NCBI GenBank assembly: GCA_947683425.1 | Contig: CANTUQ010000073.1 | Location: 13,497,001 to 13,561,000, forward strand | Length of the DNA: 64,000 nt | DNA from: Excoecaria cochinchinensis | Lineage: Eukaryota > Streptophyta > Magnoliopsida > Malpighiales > Euphorbiaceae | Direction of reading: 5' to 3' | Part shown: positions 21,359-31,424 of the stretch, piece after piece | Layout: the number at the start of each line of letters is the position of its first letter | How positions within the stretch are numbered: position 1 is the first letter of the stretch | Made by a program: the position numbers and the translations under genes | The notes under the pieces: generated by a model | Told to the model about the DNA's origin: nothing | Seen by the model: only the letters and a program-made list of their open reading frames with translations | Database searches by the model: none

Positions 21359-22812
21359 TCTTCGGCATCTCTTTGCCAAAAAGGATTCTAAACCTCGTTT
21401 CATAACATGGGTATTATTGCTACAAGAGTTTGATGTAAAGATCAAAGACAAGAAAGGGGCTGAGAATTTCGTTGCTGACCACCTATCACATTTGAAGCAT
21501 AATTATGTGGAAAAAGGGAAAATTTCTCATTTATTCCTTGATGAATGAATTTGTAATATTTATTCTTGTGAAATTTCCATTCCTTAGTTCACTATTATTG
21601 TCAATTATCTTGCAGGAGGATACATTCCAAAGGACTTGATTTGGCAGCAAAGGAAGGAGTTTAAATTAGATGCAAGGTATTACATATGGGATGATCCATG
21701 CCTATACAAGCTTTGTCCAAATCAGATTTTGTAGTGTTGCATCCCAAATGAAGGAAAATAGGAAACAATGAAATCTTATCATCGAGAAGAGGTAAGAGGT
21801 CATCATGGACCTAATTGAATGATAGCAAAAGTCCTTCAATCCATTTTTTTTGTTCCACTTTATGTAATGATGTGAAATAGTTTGTGTCTGCTTGTGATAG
21901 ATGTCAACATGTTGGCAATATATCTAAACGTGATGAGATGTCGTTGAATAATGTGCTTAAAATTAAAATTTTTTATGTTTGGGGTATTGATTTTATAGGG
22001 CCATTTTCGAACTCTTTTGGATTTGAATACGTCCTTGTAGCTGTAGAATATACGAGTAAATGGATTGAAGCCGTAGCTACTAGGACTTGTGATTTTTTTG
22101 TTGTGTTAGAGTTCCTTTGTAGGAATTTTTTACACGATTTGGAGCTCCTAAAGCAGTAATTAGTGATGGTGGCAAAAATTTTGTCCACCATCAATTTAAA
22201 ACTTTACTCCAAAAATATGGTGTCAAGCACAAGATCACTACTCCTTATCATCCTTAGACCGATGGCCAATTGCAAGTGTCCAATAGGGAAATTAATGCTA
22301 TCCTTGAGAAAATAGTTAGTGCTTTTAGGAATGATTGGTCGTAAAAATTAGATGATGCACTCTGGGCCTATAGAATAACATTTAAGACCCCTATTAACAT
22401 GTCTCCATTTAGGATAGCTTTTGAAAAAACATGTCAATTACCTGTCGAGCTAGACCATAAGGGATTTTGGGCAACCAAGTTTCTTAATTTTGACTTGAAA
22501 AGTGTAGGTGAAAAAAGGCTTTTGCAGGTTAATGAGCTTGAAGAGATTCATTTTTGGGCATAATGCCATGTGGAGAAATAAAAGGAGAAAACCATATAGT
22601 GGCACAATAAAAAGCTGGTGAGGAAAAAATTTATTCCGGGGATGAAGGTACTATTGTACGATAGTCATTTGAGACGTTTTCTAGTCAAGTTGAAGTTGAG
22701 ATGGAAATGTCCTTATGTGGTTATCAATGTAATGGATTTCGAGATGATCACGATCAAGCATCAAAATAATGGTCATTAGTTTAAGGTAAATGGTCATCGC
22801 TTAACACCGTAA
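21359..22812 (+). pseudogene. Athila RNase H (end) and integrase, broken
   Basis: After S1 the RNase H C-terminus reads KPRFITWVLLLQEFDVKIKD. Integrase follows: IVNYLAGGYIPKDL, the zinc-finger region ending SACDRCQHVGNISKRDEM (21884-21945), the core GIDFIGPF, the VSDGG-like segment near 22163, TPYHP*TDGQ, and KLDDALWAYRITFKTPINMSPF. The C-terminal part reads LPVELDHKGFWATKFLNFDL and ends FKVNGHRLTP with TAA at 22810. At least eight in-frame stops and a frameshift near 22135 make it non-functional. Confidence 0.88.
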
Positions 22813-22923
22813 TTTGATGGCAAGTTCAAGGTCGCTTCAGTGGCCTTGACTTTGATTGAAGATTGACTTTGAGTGGTAAAAGTCAAGCTAGGACTTTTCA
22901 AAAATCAGAATTATTTCTCGTTT

Positions 22924-23217
22924 GACTCTTTTAATTTTCTAGTTTTATTTTTGCTTTAATTTAGTTAGTTTACTTACTTTGTCTCATTTTTAATAACATT
23001 GGCTAATTTTAAATTTTGTTTGTACTTAAATGCTTTGAAGTTAAGGTGAATTTATGTGGGAAATGGAATTGACTCTTTTAATTTTCTAGTTTTATTTTTG
23101 CTTTAATTTAGTTAGTTTACTTACTTTGTCTCATTTTTAATAACATTGGCTAATTTTAAATTTTGTTTGTACTTAAATGCTTTGAAGTTAAGGTGAATTT
23201 ATGTGGGAAATGGAATT
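22924..23217 (+). repeat. 147-bp tandem duplication downstream of Athila pol
   Basis: GACTCTTTTAATTTTCTAG begins at 22924 and again at 23071; the two 147-bp units appear essentially identical through AAATGGAATT. Such identity suggests a recent event in an otherwise old element. Confidence 0.93.
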
Positions 23218-23429
23218 AAAACTGCAGGTGGTTAAAATTTTGAGAGTTTTGAGTACTATTCAATTTAAGTGCATTAGGAGTCCAATAGCAGGGGACACGA
23301 AGGGGCAACGCATGGCAATGAGAATTGAATTTCTTTTAGTCCAGCAGGGGATGAGATGATGTGTTATTATTGCTTCCTAACCGTGTACCTGAATCGAAAG
23401 AGCATAAATTTAGTATAAATTGCATCTAC

Positions 23430-23608
23430 AAGACGGGAAAGAAATTCTTCCCCACCGTGTGTTAATATAAGTTGCAAATGTGGGTTTAATAATGCATTTA
23501 CACGATTAGGAAGGAATCCTTTCCCACCGTGTGTATTAATTAAATTTCATATTTTTTTTCTCTAGCATATAAGTACACGATTGGGGAGGAATCCTTCCCA
23601 ATCGTGTG
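23430..23608 (+). repeat. Three GGGAAGGAATCCTTCCC dyads in the Athila 3' region
   Basis: Three spaced long palindromes. The best, at 23575-23607, has perfect 11-bp arms ACACGATTGGG and CCCAATCGTGT around GAGGAATCCTT. The others lie at about 23430-23462 and 23498-23530, both ending in CACCGTGTG. They resemble in form, not sequence, the dyad arrays of the chromovirus LTRs. Confidence 0.85.
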
Positions 23609-23761
23609 GCCCACTTTTTAGAACCTTTAAATGTGTGAATTATTTTTGTTGTGCTTTATTGCTCTTTATTTTTTATATTTCATTTCTTCGGCCTCCTCAC
23701 TTTTCCGTCTCATAATTTCGGTGCTCCTTTCTCTCCATTTTCGTTCGCCGATTTCCTCACA

Positions 23762-24200
23762 ATGCCTTTAAAGCGCAATAAAGCACAACCTTCTTCTTCC
23801 TAAGCTCCTTGCACCAATTCTCAATAGCATTGAAATTGAGATGCTTATCCGTCCTGGTTAATTGAATCTCGACAGTGTGCATAGGACTGTTTTCTGAAGC
23901 AGAGTACTTAAACTCCACTTATATTAATTTGGATCTGATGGCAAAATTAGGTATGAAGGAGGAAATTAATAACTTGATTGCTCGAATTGATTAGACAGAA
24001 TTTTTCAAGAAGCATAGGCATGTTCATCCTACCTTTACCAAGGATTTTCTAGCATCTGTGCATTATTGAGTTGAGGTGTCCAATTTGGATGACCCTGGTT
24101 TGGTGACTTTCTTTTTGAATAAGAAATCATATAGGATGACATTTAATCAGTTTACTGAAGCTTTGGGATTTTCGCTAGATGGTGCCAGAAGTGTTCCTAA
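23762..24200 (+). pseudogene. Athila env-like/ORF-1 protein remnant
   Basis: Starts ATGCCTTTAAAGCGCAAT, followed by stops and frame changes, then a readable stretch with segments FFKKHRHVHPTFTKDFLASV, SNLDDPGLVTFFLNKKSYRM and FNQFTEALGFSL. This pattern is like the extra protein of Athila elements, sometimes called env-like or ORF-1, which lies after pol. Its role in the element is not established. The frame is cut by the CACTA terminus at 24201. Identification is from resemblance only, so moderate confidence. Confidence 0.55.
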
Positions 24201-24843
24201 TACTACAAGAAATTTGACTTTTTGTGACGAATTTTTTAATGACACATAAAATTTCGTCACTAATTGTAACTTACAACGACGAATTTTTTAAAACGTCATC
24301 ATACTATTTATTATTATGACGAAATTATCTTGTCATTTTATATTTTAATTATCGTCACTAAAAGATTAATGTGGTGACGAAAAAATATATTTCGTCATGG
24401 TTTATTTAGGAAGGATAATTTCTCACCATATTTTTGGAGGAAAAAAAATTTAATGATAAAATAATAATTTATTGCAACGTATATAATCGTCACAAAATAT
24501 TTATTTTTCGTGACGAATTATTTTTGTCATAATTAAATAAATTAGTGATAATAAAATTATTTTGTCACGAATAACATATTGATATAAATAAATATTATAT
24601 TTATGACAAATAAATTTATCACAAAAAATTAATATACTGTGACGAGTTACAATTTCATCACCTTTGATATGAAAGAAAAATTTCTAATCTTTTTTCTTTT
24701 GGAGAAAAAAATATAACGGAAAAATTTACTATTTGCAACATATAAATTTGTAATGAAATAATTATTTTTTTTGACATTAATTATTTTTGTCACAGTTTAA
24801 TGAATTAGTGCCGATAAAATTATTTCGTCACAATAATATTCTC
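24201..24843 (+). mobile_element. CACTA-A: terminal part of a CACTA transposon
   Basis: Begins TACTACAAGAAA, one change from the canonical CACTACAAGAAA terminus, and continues with dense subterminal repeats built on GTGACGAA and TTCGTCAC. No transposase. The opposite terminus was not found; the stretch ends where a TGTAACGCCCC sequence begins at 24844, probably a later LTR insertion. Confidence 0.75.
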
Positions 24844-27800
24844 TGTAACGCCCCAAAATTTTTCGTGTTTTTATTTAATAACTTGTCACGCTAAAAATTT
24901 ATCGAAAGCTAATTTTTGACGCATAAGAGGTCGAATTTTTTCTTGAAACTATCCAATTTAATTATTCAAATAAATTATTGATATATATATATATACACAA
25001 ATATGTTTATATGTAATTAGACAACAAAATATTATATAGAGAGTAAATAGATAAAATAAACAAATAATTATAGCATGTATCTTTAGTTATGAGTTTAGAA
25101 TTTGTGGGAATTAAATGAAATAGAAAAAAAAAAGAAGAGGGGGAAAGACAGAACATGGGAGATCGGGGAAGGAGACCGAAAGAGAGGAAGAGAGGGAGAA
25201 GGAGCGGCGGAAGGCACCGCCAGCGACCATCGACGGCGATCGGAGGTGGGGATCGAACCGTCGCAACCCACAGCGCTGCCCCCGCAGTGGATTCTCCAGG
25301 TTCGCAGCGACGCCGTTCCAGGGAAGCGAGAGAAGAACCGTGAGCTTCTTCAGCGTTTTCCGGCCAGCTCCGGCGACGATCGGTGACACGAGCAGCACGG
25401 CTGGACTCCTGGTGAGCAGACGAATCTTCCGGTGGCCGTGGATCCTCCTCACTCGCCGGCGATGAGCAAATCGGCGTGGAGAAGAACCGCAGCTGCCGAC
25501 ATCGATTCCGGCGAAACGAAGGGCAATTACGGCACGTGATCACCGGAAAAGAAACCCCGGCGCTTCAAGCTCCCTCCTGGTGGTTTCGGTGTCTCCGGCA
25601 AGACTCCGACGAGGCTCCAGTGACGGTGAAGAGGCCAAATTATGCAGAAAAATCCGGTATGTGGCGACCAAACTTATTTTTCTAAGTGATTTTTTCTCAT
25701 AAATTAAAAATCATTGAGAATGATTTTACTGAACACAGAATGTGAACAATACATTGTGGATTTTTGTTGAAATTTTGGCAGTGTTGTTATGGTTACTCAA
25801 TTAAATGATAAATTTAGCTACGTTAATGGAGTAATTAGTTGCATAAATTGAATTTATCAAATCATGGACAACTAGCTGTTGAAAATGGATAAACTGTTAG
25901 ATAAACTCATAGATTATAGCTATAAGTTAATGTAACAATAGTTTTATGATGAGCAGAAGACTTGGAATAATAAACGAGATAAATGGTTGCTTAAATTGAA
26001 TCTGTTTGTTCAAAAAAGCTAAGTTATATATATATATTTTGGATGTAAAGAGTTTGGCTGTGGTTAAAATGTGATGCATGGAAGTTATAGTTATAAGTCC
26101 AAATGTAATGGAGATTAAACATTGGAACGATTTTAAGGTAGAGTAAAGAAATGTATCTTGATTTTTGTGAAATTCGCACTAAGTTTAGGAATATACGTAT
26201 TAAGTTAGGATGCAATTGCTGAGGACAAGTGAAGGTTAGCTGTTAGTTGGAAATTTAGACCAGCTAATTAATTATAAATTGGTAAATTTTGCTAATGAAA
26301 TAGATCATATATATTAAGCTTAAATAAGACCTGTGCGAATGAGTGTGTATTTTAAAGCGAATGCATGAATGAGGCATATTCCAAGTAAATTTTTAATGTA
26401 TGTATATTTATATGTATGCATGCATGTGGGTGGATGTGTATAGTATTTATGTGTTAATGGGATTATCTTTGACAATATGGAGCAAAATGTATACTGACAT
26501 TAATTGCTATTAATCTAATTTTTTTTTATGAATTTACCTAGCTGACATATTGATGTGATTAAAATATTTCAGCACTATATGAAAATCAATAGTGTATATA
26601 TGTATATATATATATATGAAGTGAAGAGTAATTGAAAATAAGTTTGAAAGTTGAAAGTTTAAGATAGATAATATGTTTTGAATGACAGGTAAATAACTAT
26701 ATGTTTAGTTGAGGATTTATAATATGTGTCATTTTAATAAAATGAAATTTAGTGTAAATCTATAAAGATAGATGGAATCTAACATGAAGAAAACGAATCA
26801 AAATAAGTGAGTGAGAGTTGATAAGAAAATATAAAGTGAAAAAGGGGCTCAAATCCTAGGAGTCTATGGTACTTGTAAAAGTATGTGGAATAACAAGTAA
26901 AAAGGGAATAACAGAAGGAAATAAATAAATTGATGATTAAAAGTGTAATTTAGTATAAAAAGTTACAAGTAAAGGACAAAGTATTTTTAAGCGGACTCAT
27001 GGTAAGTGAATGAATTAGAGAAAGTGAGTGTACTTAACAAATGAAGAGTACTTAACGGGATTAATGTCGATTGAATTCTCCAATGTAAGTTTTATATACT
27101 TGTGCATTTATTTTTGCAATGTTCAATGACATGAAAATAGTTGAAAATATTTGAAAATAGTTGCAGATTTTTATATTGGTTTTTATGTTTTCTTGTTTTA
27201 TTCTGATGGGCAAATTTAAATGGTAAAGATTATGTATGTTTTATTTGTATTTGATTTTGAAACTCTTTGACTTGCTTGGTATCTTATGTTTTAGTGATTT
27301 TTAATTTTGCAGTTCTTTCATTTAGGTTCATTCCAAACTGTTCAATTGATAGCGATGTTTATGAATTTTCAGGTAACAAGTGTAACTTCTCTTTTATTTA
27401 TGTCAATGTGATACTTGTGCATTTATTTTTAGCCGATAGTTTTGATGTATTAATATTATACTTTTGTATTTTGTATAATTGAATTGAGTACTGAAATTGG
27501 ATAATATAAGTATATTATAAGATATGGTGTGTGAGATTGGATCTAAATTGGAGGATGGGCAAACTTGTGTTGGAGTTTGAATTGAAGTGATGTGAATAAA
27601 TATATGATTATTTGAAATGTAAAGATTTTATTGATTACAGGGGGATAGGCAATATTATAAAGGAAATTCTGCCGAAATTTCGGTAGAATTAAGTGACATA
27701 TTTGTATTTTGATTGAATGAATAATAAAACTAAATAGCTATAGGGCTGATGGGTATAGTGAAAGGATAAAAAAAAATAATTACTTGAATTTCGCAATAAT

Positions 27801-28386
27801 TTAAAGAGTAGTTTAAGAAAATCAAGTAATCGTGCAGTATCGTTGGAATCGTAATGTGTATAAATGAAGGGTATTACATGATTGAGTTTTTTTTATCTAA
27901 TATAAGATTTTTTTTTTTTTTTGCAGGAACATGGTGTAAATTTTGAAGTTTCAACAGATTTTATTTCTTAATTAGAATGCAAATTTAATTTTTTGTATTA
28001 GACAGTATGTTTTTTTTAATTAACCTTTTATTTGAATAAATACATTATATTAGATTTTCTTTAGAAATTTTAATTTACTGATAAGTTTAGTGATCGTAAG
28101 TGAAATTAATATATTGTACTTTTAATTCTTAAAGTGAGCCTATTATGACATTTGTTATATATATTAGCCTATTAAGACTATTGTTGTTGTTTATATATAA
28201 TAGTATGAACCATAATGTTTTTAAAACTTTATAATTGAAATCTAATATATCACATATACCTACTAAAAACAAAAAACAATTGGGGCGACCATGGCCCTTA
28301 CATGTCCCATGAAACTCTACCACTGTTAGCAATGAAACTAGCAATGGGCAAGCGAATACATTGTTAAAAATGGTAGCAAAAGAACG
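24844..28386 (+). repeat. LTR-like region with GC island, right boundary uncertain
   Basis: Begins TGTAACGCCCCAAAATTTTT, a typical chromovirus-like LTR start. A GC-rich island at about 25130-25680 interrupts strongly AT-rich DNA and ends in CCGGTATGTGG, a plausible 5' splice site, so it may be a leader exon. The rest to 28386 is AT-rich without genes. GGGTATTACA at 27870-27878 is a possible LTR end, but no matching target duplication is seen (TTCTC against TGATT). The shared hairpin landmarks of the other LTRs were not found here. Open frames over the island are GC artefacts. Confidence 0.45.
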
Positions 28387-28700
28387 CACTACAAGAAAAT
28401 TATCAAAAAACAACGGAAATTAGCAATCGAATTTGTTGAATTTCCGTTGCTAATCAAAATTAGCAACCGAAAATAACAACGAAAAATTCAGTTGCAATTT
28501 TGACGCTTGCTATTTTTAGCAACCGAACATGCATTCCGTTGCTAAATTTAGCAACGGAATTTAAATTCGGATATAAATTTAAATTCCATTGCTAAAAATA
28601 GCAACGGAAATATAATTCCGTTGCTAAATTATGCATATTCGGTTGCTAAAAATAGCAACGGAATATCTCTTCCGTTGCTATTTTTAACAACAAAAATTGT
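28387..28700. repeat. CACTA-B left subterminal repeat array
   Basis: Repeated TTCCGTTGCTA, TAGCAACGGAA and AGCAACCGAA in both orientations. In CACTA elements such repeats are transposase-binding sites. Confidence 0.88.
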
Positions 28701-29663
28701 AAAATTTCAATCAAAATTCATAACGAAACTCAAAAAAAAAATTCTTATTGATAATATAACCGGAACAATATATAATTTAGCATTTCATAAATAGATAAAT
28801 ATCAATTACAATTGTACCAAAAATATACATATATAAATATTCCTTTGGTTTAAAAGAATAAAAATGTGATTTTGGACACTCTTTTCACCGCACAAAAAGA
28901 CTAACTATAGTTACAAATATTTGCATTCTTCTATAAGCATAGAGTTAAGTTTGCAACGCTGACTTCCACAGCAGTGATAGACAGTGATCCAATTAATTGA
29001 GGACCTGTTCAAATATTGCATATTATTAATTTGATCTAGGTGTGAATATATGTAACTCGTTTAGACAATATATACCACTGCAAATTTCATATCATAAAAT
29101 TTGACAAAAATAAGACAAAATCTAAATAACTAAATCAATTAACTAAAACTAAAGAAAAGGAATTGAATTCTTTTTTATCATCAGGAAATCAAAATCGTGG
29201 TATTATTATTACTACTTATAGTTTCCGCCACATCTGCTAAAATATATCATAGCAGAAATAAATACATGACAACTTACTTTCAAGGATGAAATGTGAAGGA
29301 TTTTAACAATTGCTGTGGAACCAATGTCCAAGTTACAATGATTATCATCGATGATAATAATATCTTAAACTTGATTTATGATTTTTATTATAGATCAATC
29401 GATCCATAAATTCTATCACTTATAATTTTTATAGATTGATATCCAATTCACACGGATGGATATTCCCTAATTAAACTTGGCCCATATTCTGTAGTTTTAT
29501 TTAGGGGTATTTATTTATATATATATATATATTATCCTCATCATAATCCCCTAATAAGACGGAAAAAAAAAATCTTCACATTGTCGGAGTCTTAACATCA
29601 TATGACCAACAAACTCAAGCCATCATATAGCTGTTAAAATTTATCAAGCATTTGTGTAAATAC

Positions 29664-29712
29664 CTTTGTAGGATTTCAACCTTTTTAGGATCAATGGCAG
29701 CAATCACATCAT
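29664..29712 (-). pseudogene. Possible captured exon, family not recognised
   Basis: On the minus strand CATTGCAG precedes a 49-base segment that reads DVIAAIDPKKVEILQR and ends at CAAAG/GTATTT. It has both splice-site signals and a clean reading frame. I do not recognise the gene. It lies in the same orientation as, and downstream of, the two identified fragments. Confidence 0.4.
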
Positions 29713-30452
29713 CTGCAATGGAAGACAATAGAAAATTTGGATTAAAAACCATAGAAACAGAGGTAGCAGAAAATATTAACAAGGAAGAGCATTAAGCTTA
29801 TTAGCTTCCATTTCTAGCTATAAAATAGGCACCATTCGATGTATAAAATAGATCATAAAACACGAAAGATATAAAAATATAATGAAAAGGTGCCTGCAGG
29901 CTAAAACTTAGGAGCAAAAGATCTCCAAACTTATATATACAAACACTTTTAAGTAGATTAAAGAATATGCAAAACACGTAATAAGATGAGCAACATTTGT
30001 TAGTATGACGAAGAAATTGGCATACCGAAGAATCAAGGAGCATAATTTAACTAATAAGAAATATATTAGTTAAAACTCAAATTGTCAAAACTTTAAACAG
30101 AGACCGTATGGCAGCAACTGTACAAAGACAAACAGCATAGGATATTAAATGAAGGCAAAAGCCCAAAATTCAATGAACTCATAGCAACTACAAAACCATT
30201 TCATAAGAATTGAATCTTTAAAGCTTTAGCAGCTGCAAAGGAGGATGAAGTAATAAATATGAAAATCCAAAAACCAGCTGCAGCCTGCAAGAGCAAGAAC
30301 AGAACCCAGAAAGAACAACCACCTAACAAATACCTATTTTATCTTTAGAGTTTTGATTATTAGATTAGCAAAAAATAGAATGAAATCAAAAGAATATCAG
30401 CAACAAGAACGGAAATTGACCATTCGATTATTGTATTGTTGGAGAAACCAAC

Positions 30453-30533
30453 CTTAATGAGATTTTTGTCAACAGTAAGCACGTCCATGCCTGCCATCTC
30501 TTCAATTGCAGTCATTCTCTTCATGATAGCACC
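30453..30533 (-). pseudogene. Captured plasma-membrane H+-ATPase exon fragment, lacking the phosphorylation loop
   Basis: An 81-base, 27-codon segment flanked by AATACAG and GTTGGT on the minus strand reads GAIMKRMTAIEEMAGMDVL followed by TVDKNLIK. This matches the P-type plasma-membrane H+-ATPase around its catalytic site, where the family normally continues from MDVL with CSDKTGTLTLNKL before TVDKN. Those 13 residues, which include the phosphorylated Asp of DKTGT, are absent with the frame kept. It cannot encode an active pump; the first 19 residues are otherwise conserved save one Thr to Met change. Confidence 0.82.
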
Positions 30534-30883
30534 CTGTATTGAGTTGAAGACTATCAAATTTCATCCTATTATACCCAAAAATCATTGTTCCGTAGTCACT
30601 TAAAACATTTTCAAGTCCATTATTATTAGGTTTATTGACAAATCAAAATTATTTTTTCTAGAAAAAATAATGAATGAGCTACTCAAGAGAACTCAAAGAT
30701 AGAATGCCAAGAGATACCCAAAACTGAATCACAAAGGTGCACACTAATGGAGTAGCAAAACAAAAATGAAATAAACAATCACCAAATCTACATAGGAATT
30801 CAATATCCGCTAATATAATCTTGAAGCTATCATTTGCTTCCAAGCCAAAACAGAAATGAACTCAACGAAACAAGATATTATAC

Positions 30884-31320
30884 CTTTTTTCATTAGTCCC
30901 CTGTTCCTCACTCTCATCATCTTCCTCTTCCTCTCCCTCTCCCTCTCCCTCTTCTTCATCTGCTTGAACGGCATCGTTCTGGTTTTTTTCCTCATTTTGT
31001 TTCTCATTCTCTATTATATCTTCTTTTTCCTGTTCTTCATTATTGTTCGCTAGGGTTTCAAGGTAAATGTCGATTTGGCTCCTAATAAACGCTTTTTGGT
31101 CAGATAAATCAACGCCGAAATCTTGCTCCAGCTTCCGGCGGACACTGCCTGCAGTGGCAGTATCAAGGTCGGAGTCCCGAAGAATTTCGCGAAGCCGAGT
31201 CACGAGGTCAGAATCGAAAATCATTTTATCAGCGATGGTTTCCCGCTGTGAAAAGTTGAGCTCTTTTTGGTTTCTTTGGAGAGGGACAGACAGAGAGGTG
31301 TGAAAATTTTGGCGCTTCAT
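30884..31320 (-). pseudogene. Captured first exon of a DEK_C/SWIB-type protein gene
   Basis: Reads from an ATG at 31320 or, as in the host family, from an internal ATG at 31224. The residues from there, MIFDSDLVTRLREILRDSD and then VRRKLEQDFGVDLSDQKAFI, match the N-terminal DEK_C domain of plant SWIB/MDM2-domain (UAF30-like) nuclear proteins. A low-complexity acidic tract (EEEGEGEGEEEEDDESEEQG) follows. The exon ends at a good donor, AAAAAAG/GTATAATATC, at 30884/30883. No SWIB domain follows, so this is a 5' fragment. A CT-rich leader lies upstream, so transcription from the captured promoter is possible. Related full genes encode chromatin/transcription cofactors. Confidence 0.8.
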
Positions 31321-31424
31321 CTTCTTCGAATTTCTTCTGCAAATAGGAACACAAAACCGATGAAATCGAAACCTTTAAAAATTAACAAGATAGAAATTGG
31401 ATTTGTGATAAAAGAGGAATTGGA

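Larger units (their letters stand above)
18672..24200 (+). mobile_element. Athila-type Ty3/gypsy element, 3' part, interrupted
   Basis: Remains of an Athila-lineage element, identified by RNase H and integrase signatures (RTLTGAQVNY-like start, LLQEFDVKIKDKKGAENFVADHLSHL, KLDDALWAYR, LPVELDHK, LNFDLKSVGEKRLLQVNELEE). The 5' part is displaced by El2. S1 is inserted at 18807-21358. A non-coding block with repeats follows pol, then a decayed ORF resembling the Athila extra (env-like/ORF-1) protein. The element is cut at 24201 by a CACTA terminus; no LTR of its own is recognised. Confidence 0.85.

Noticed and set aside
25007..25685. Open frames of 60-178 codons on both strands over the GC island
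   Set aside because: Overlapping frames on both strands with low-complexity Arg/Ser/Pro-rich products and no known domain; they reflect high GC in a leader-like block.
28129..28413. 94-codon minus-strand frame near the CACTA-B left end
   Set aside because: It crosses the transposon terminus at 28387 and has no recognisable domain.
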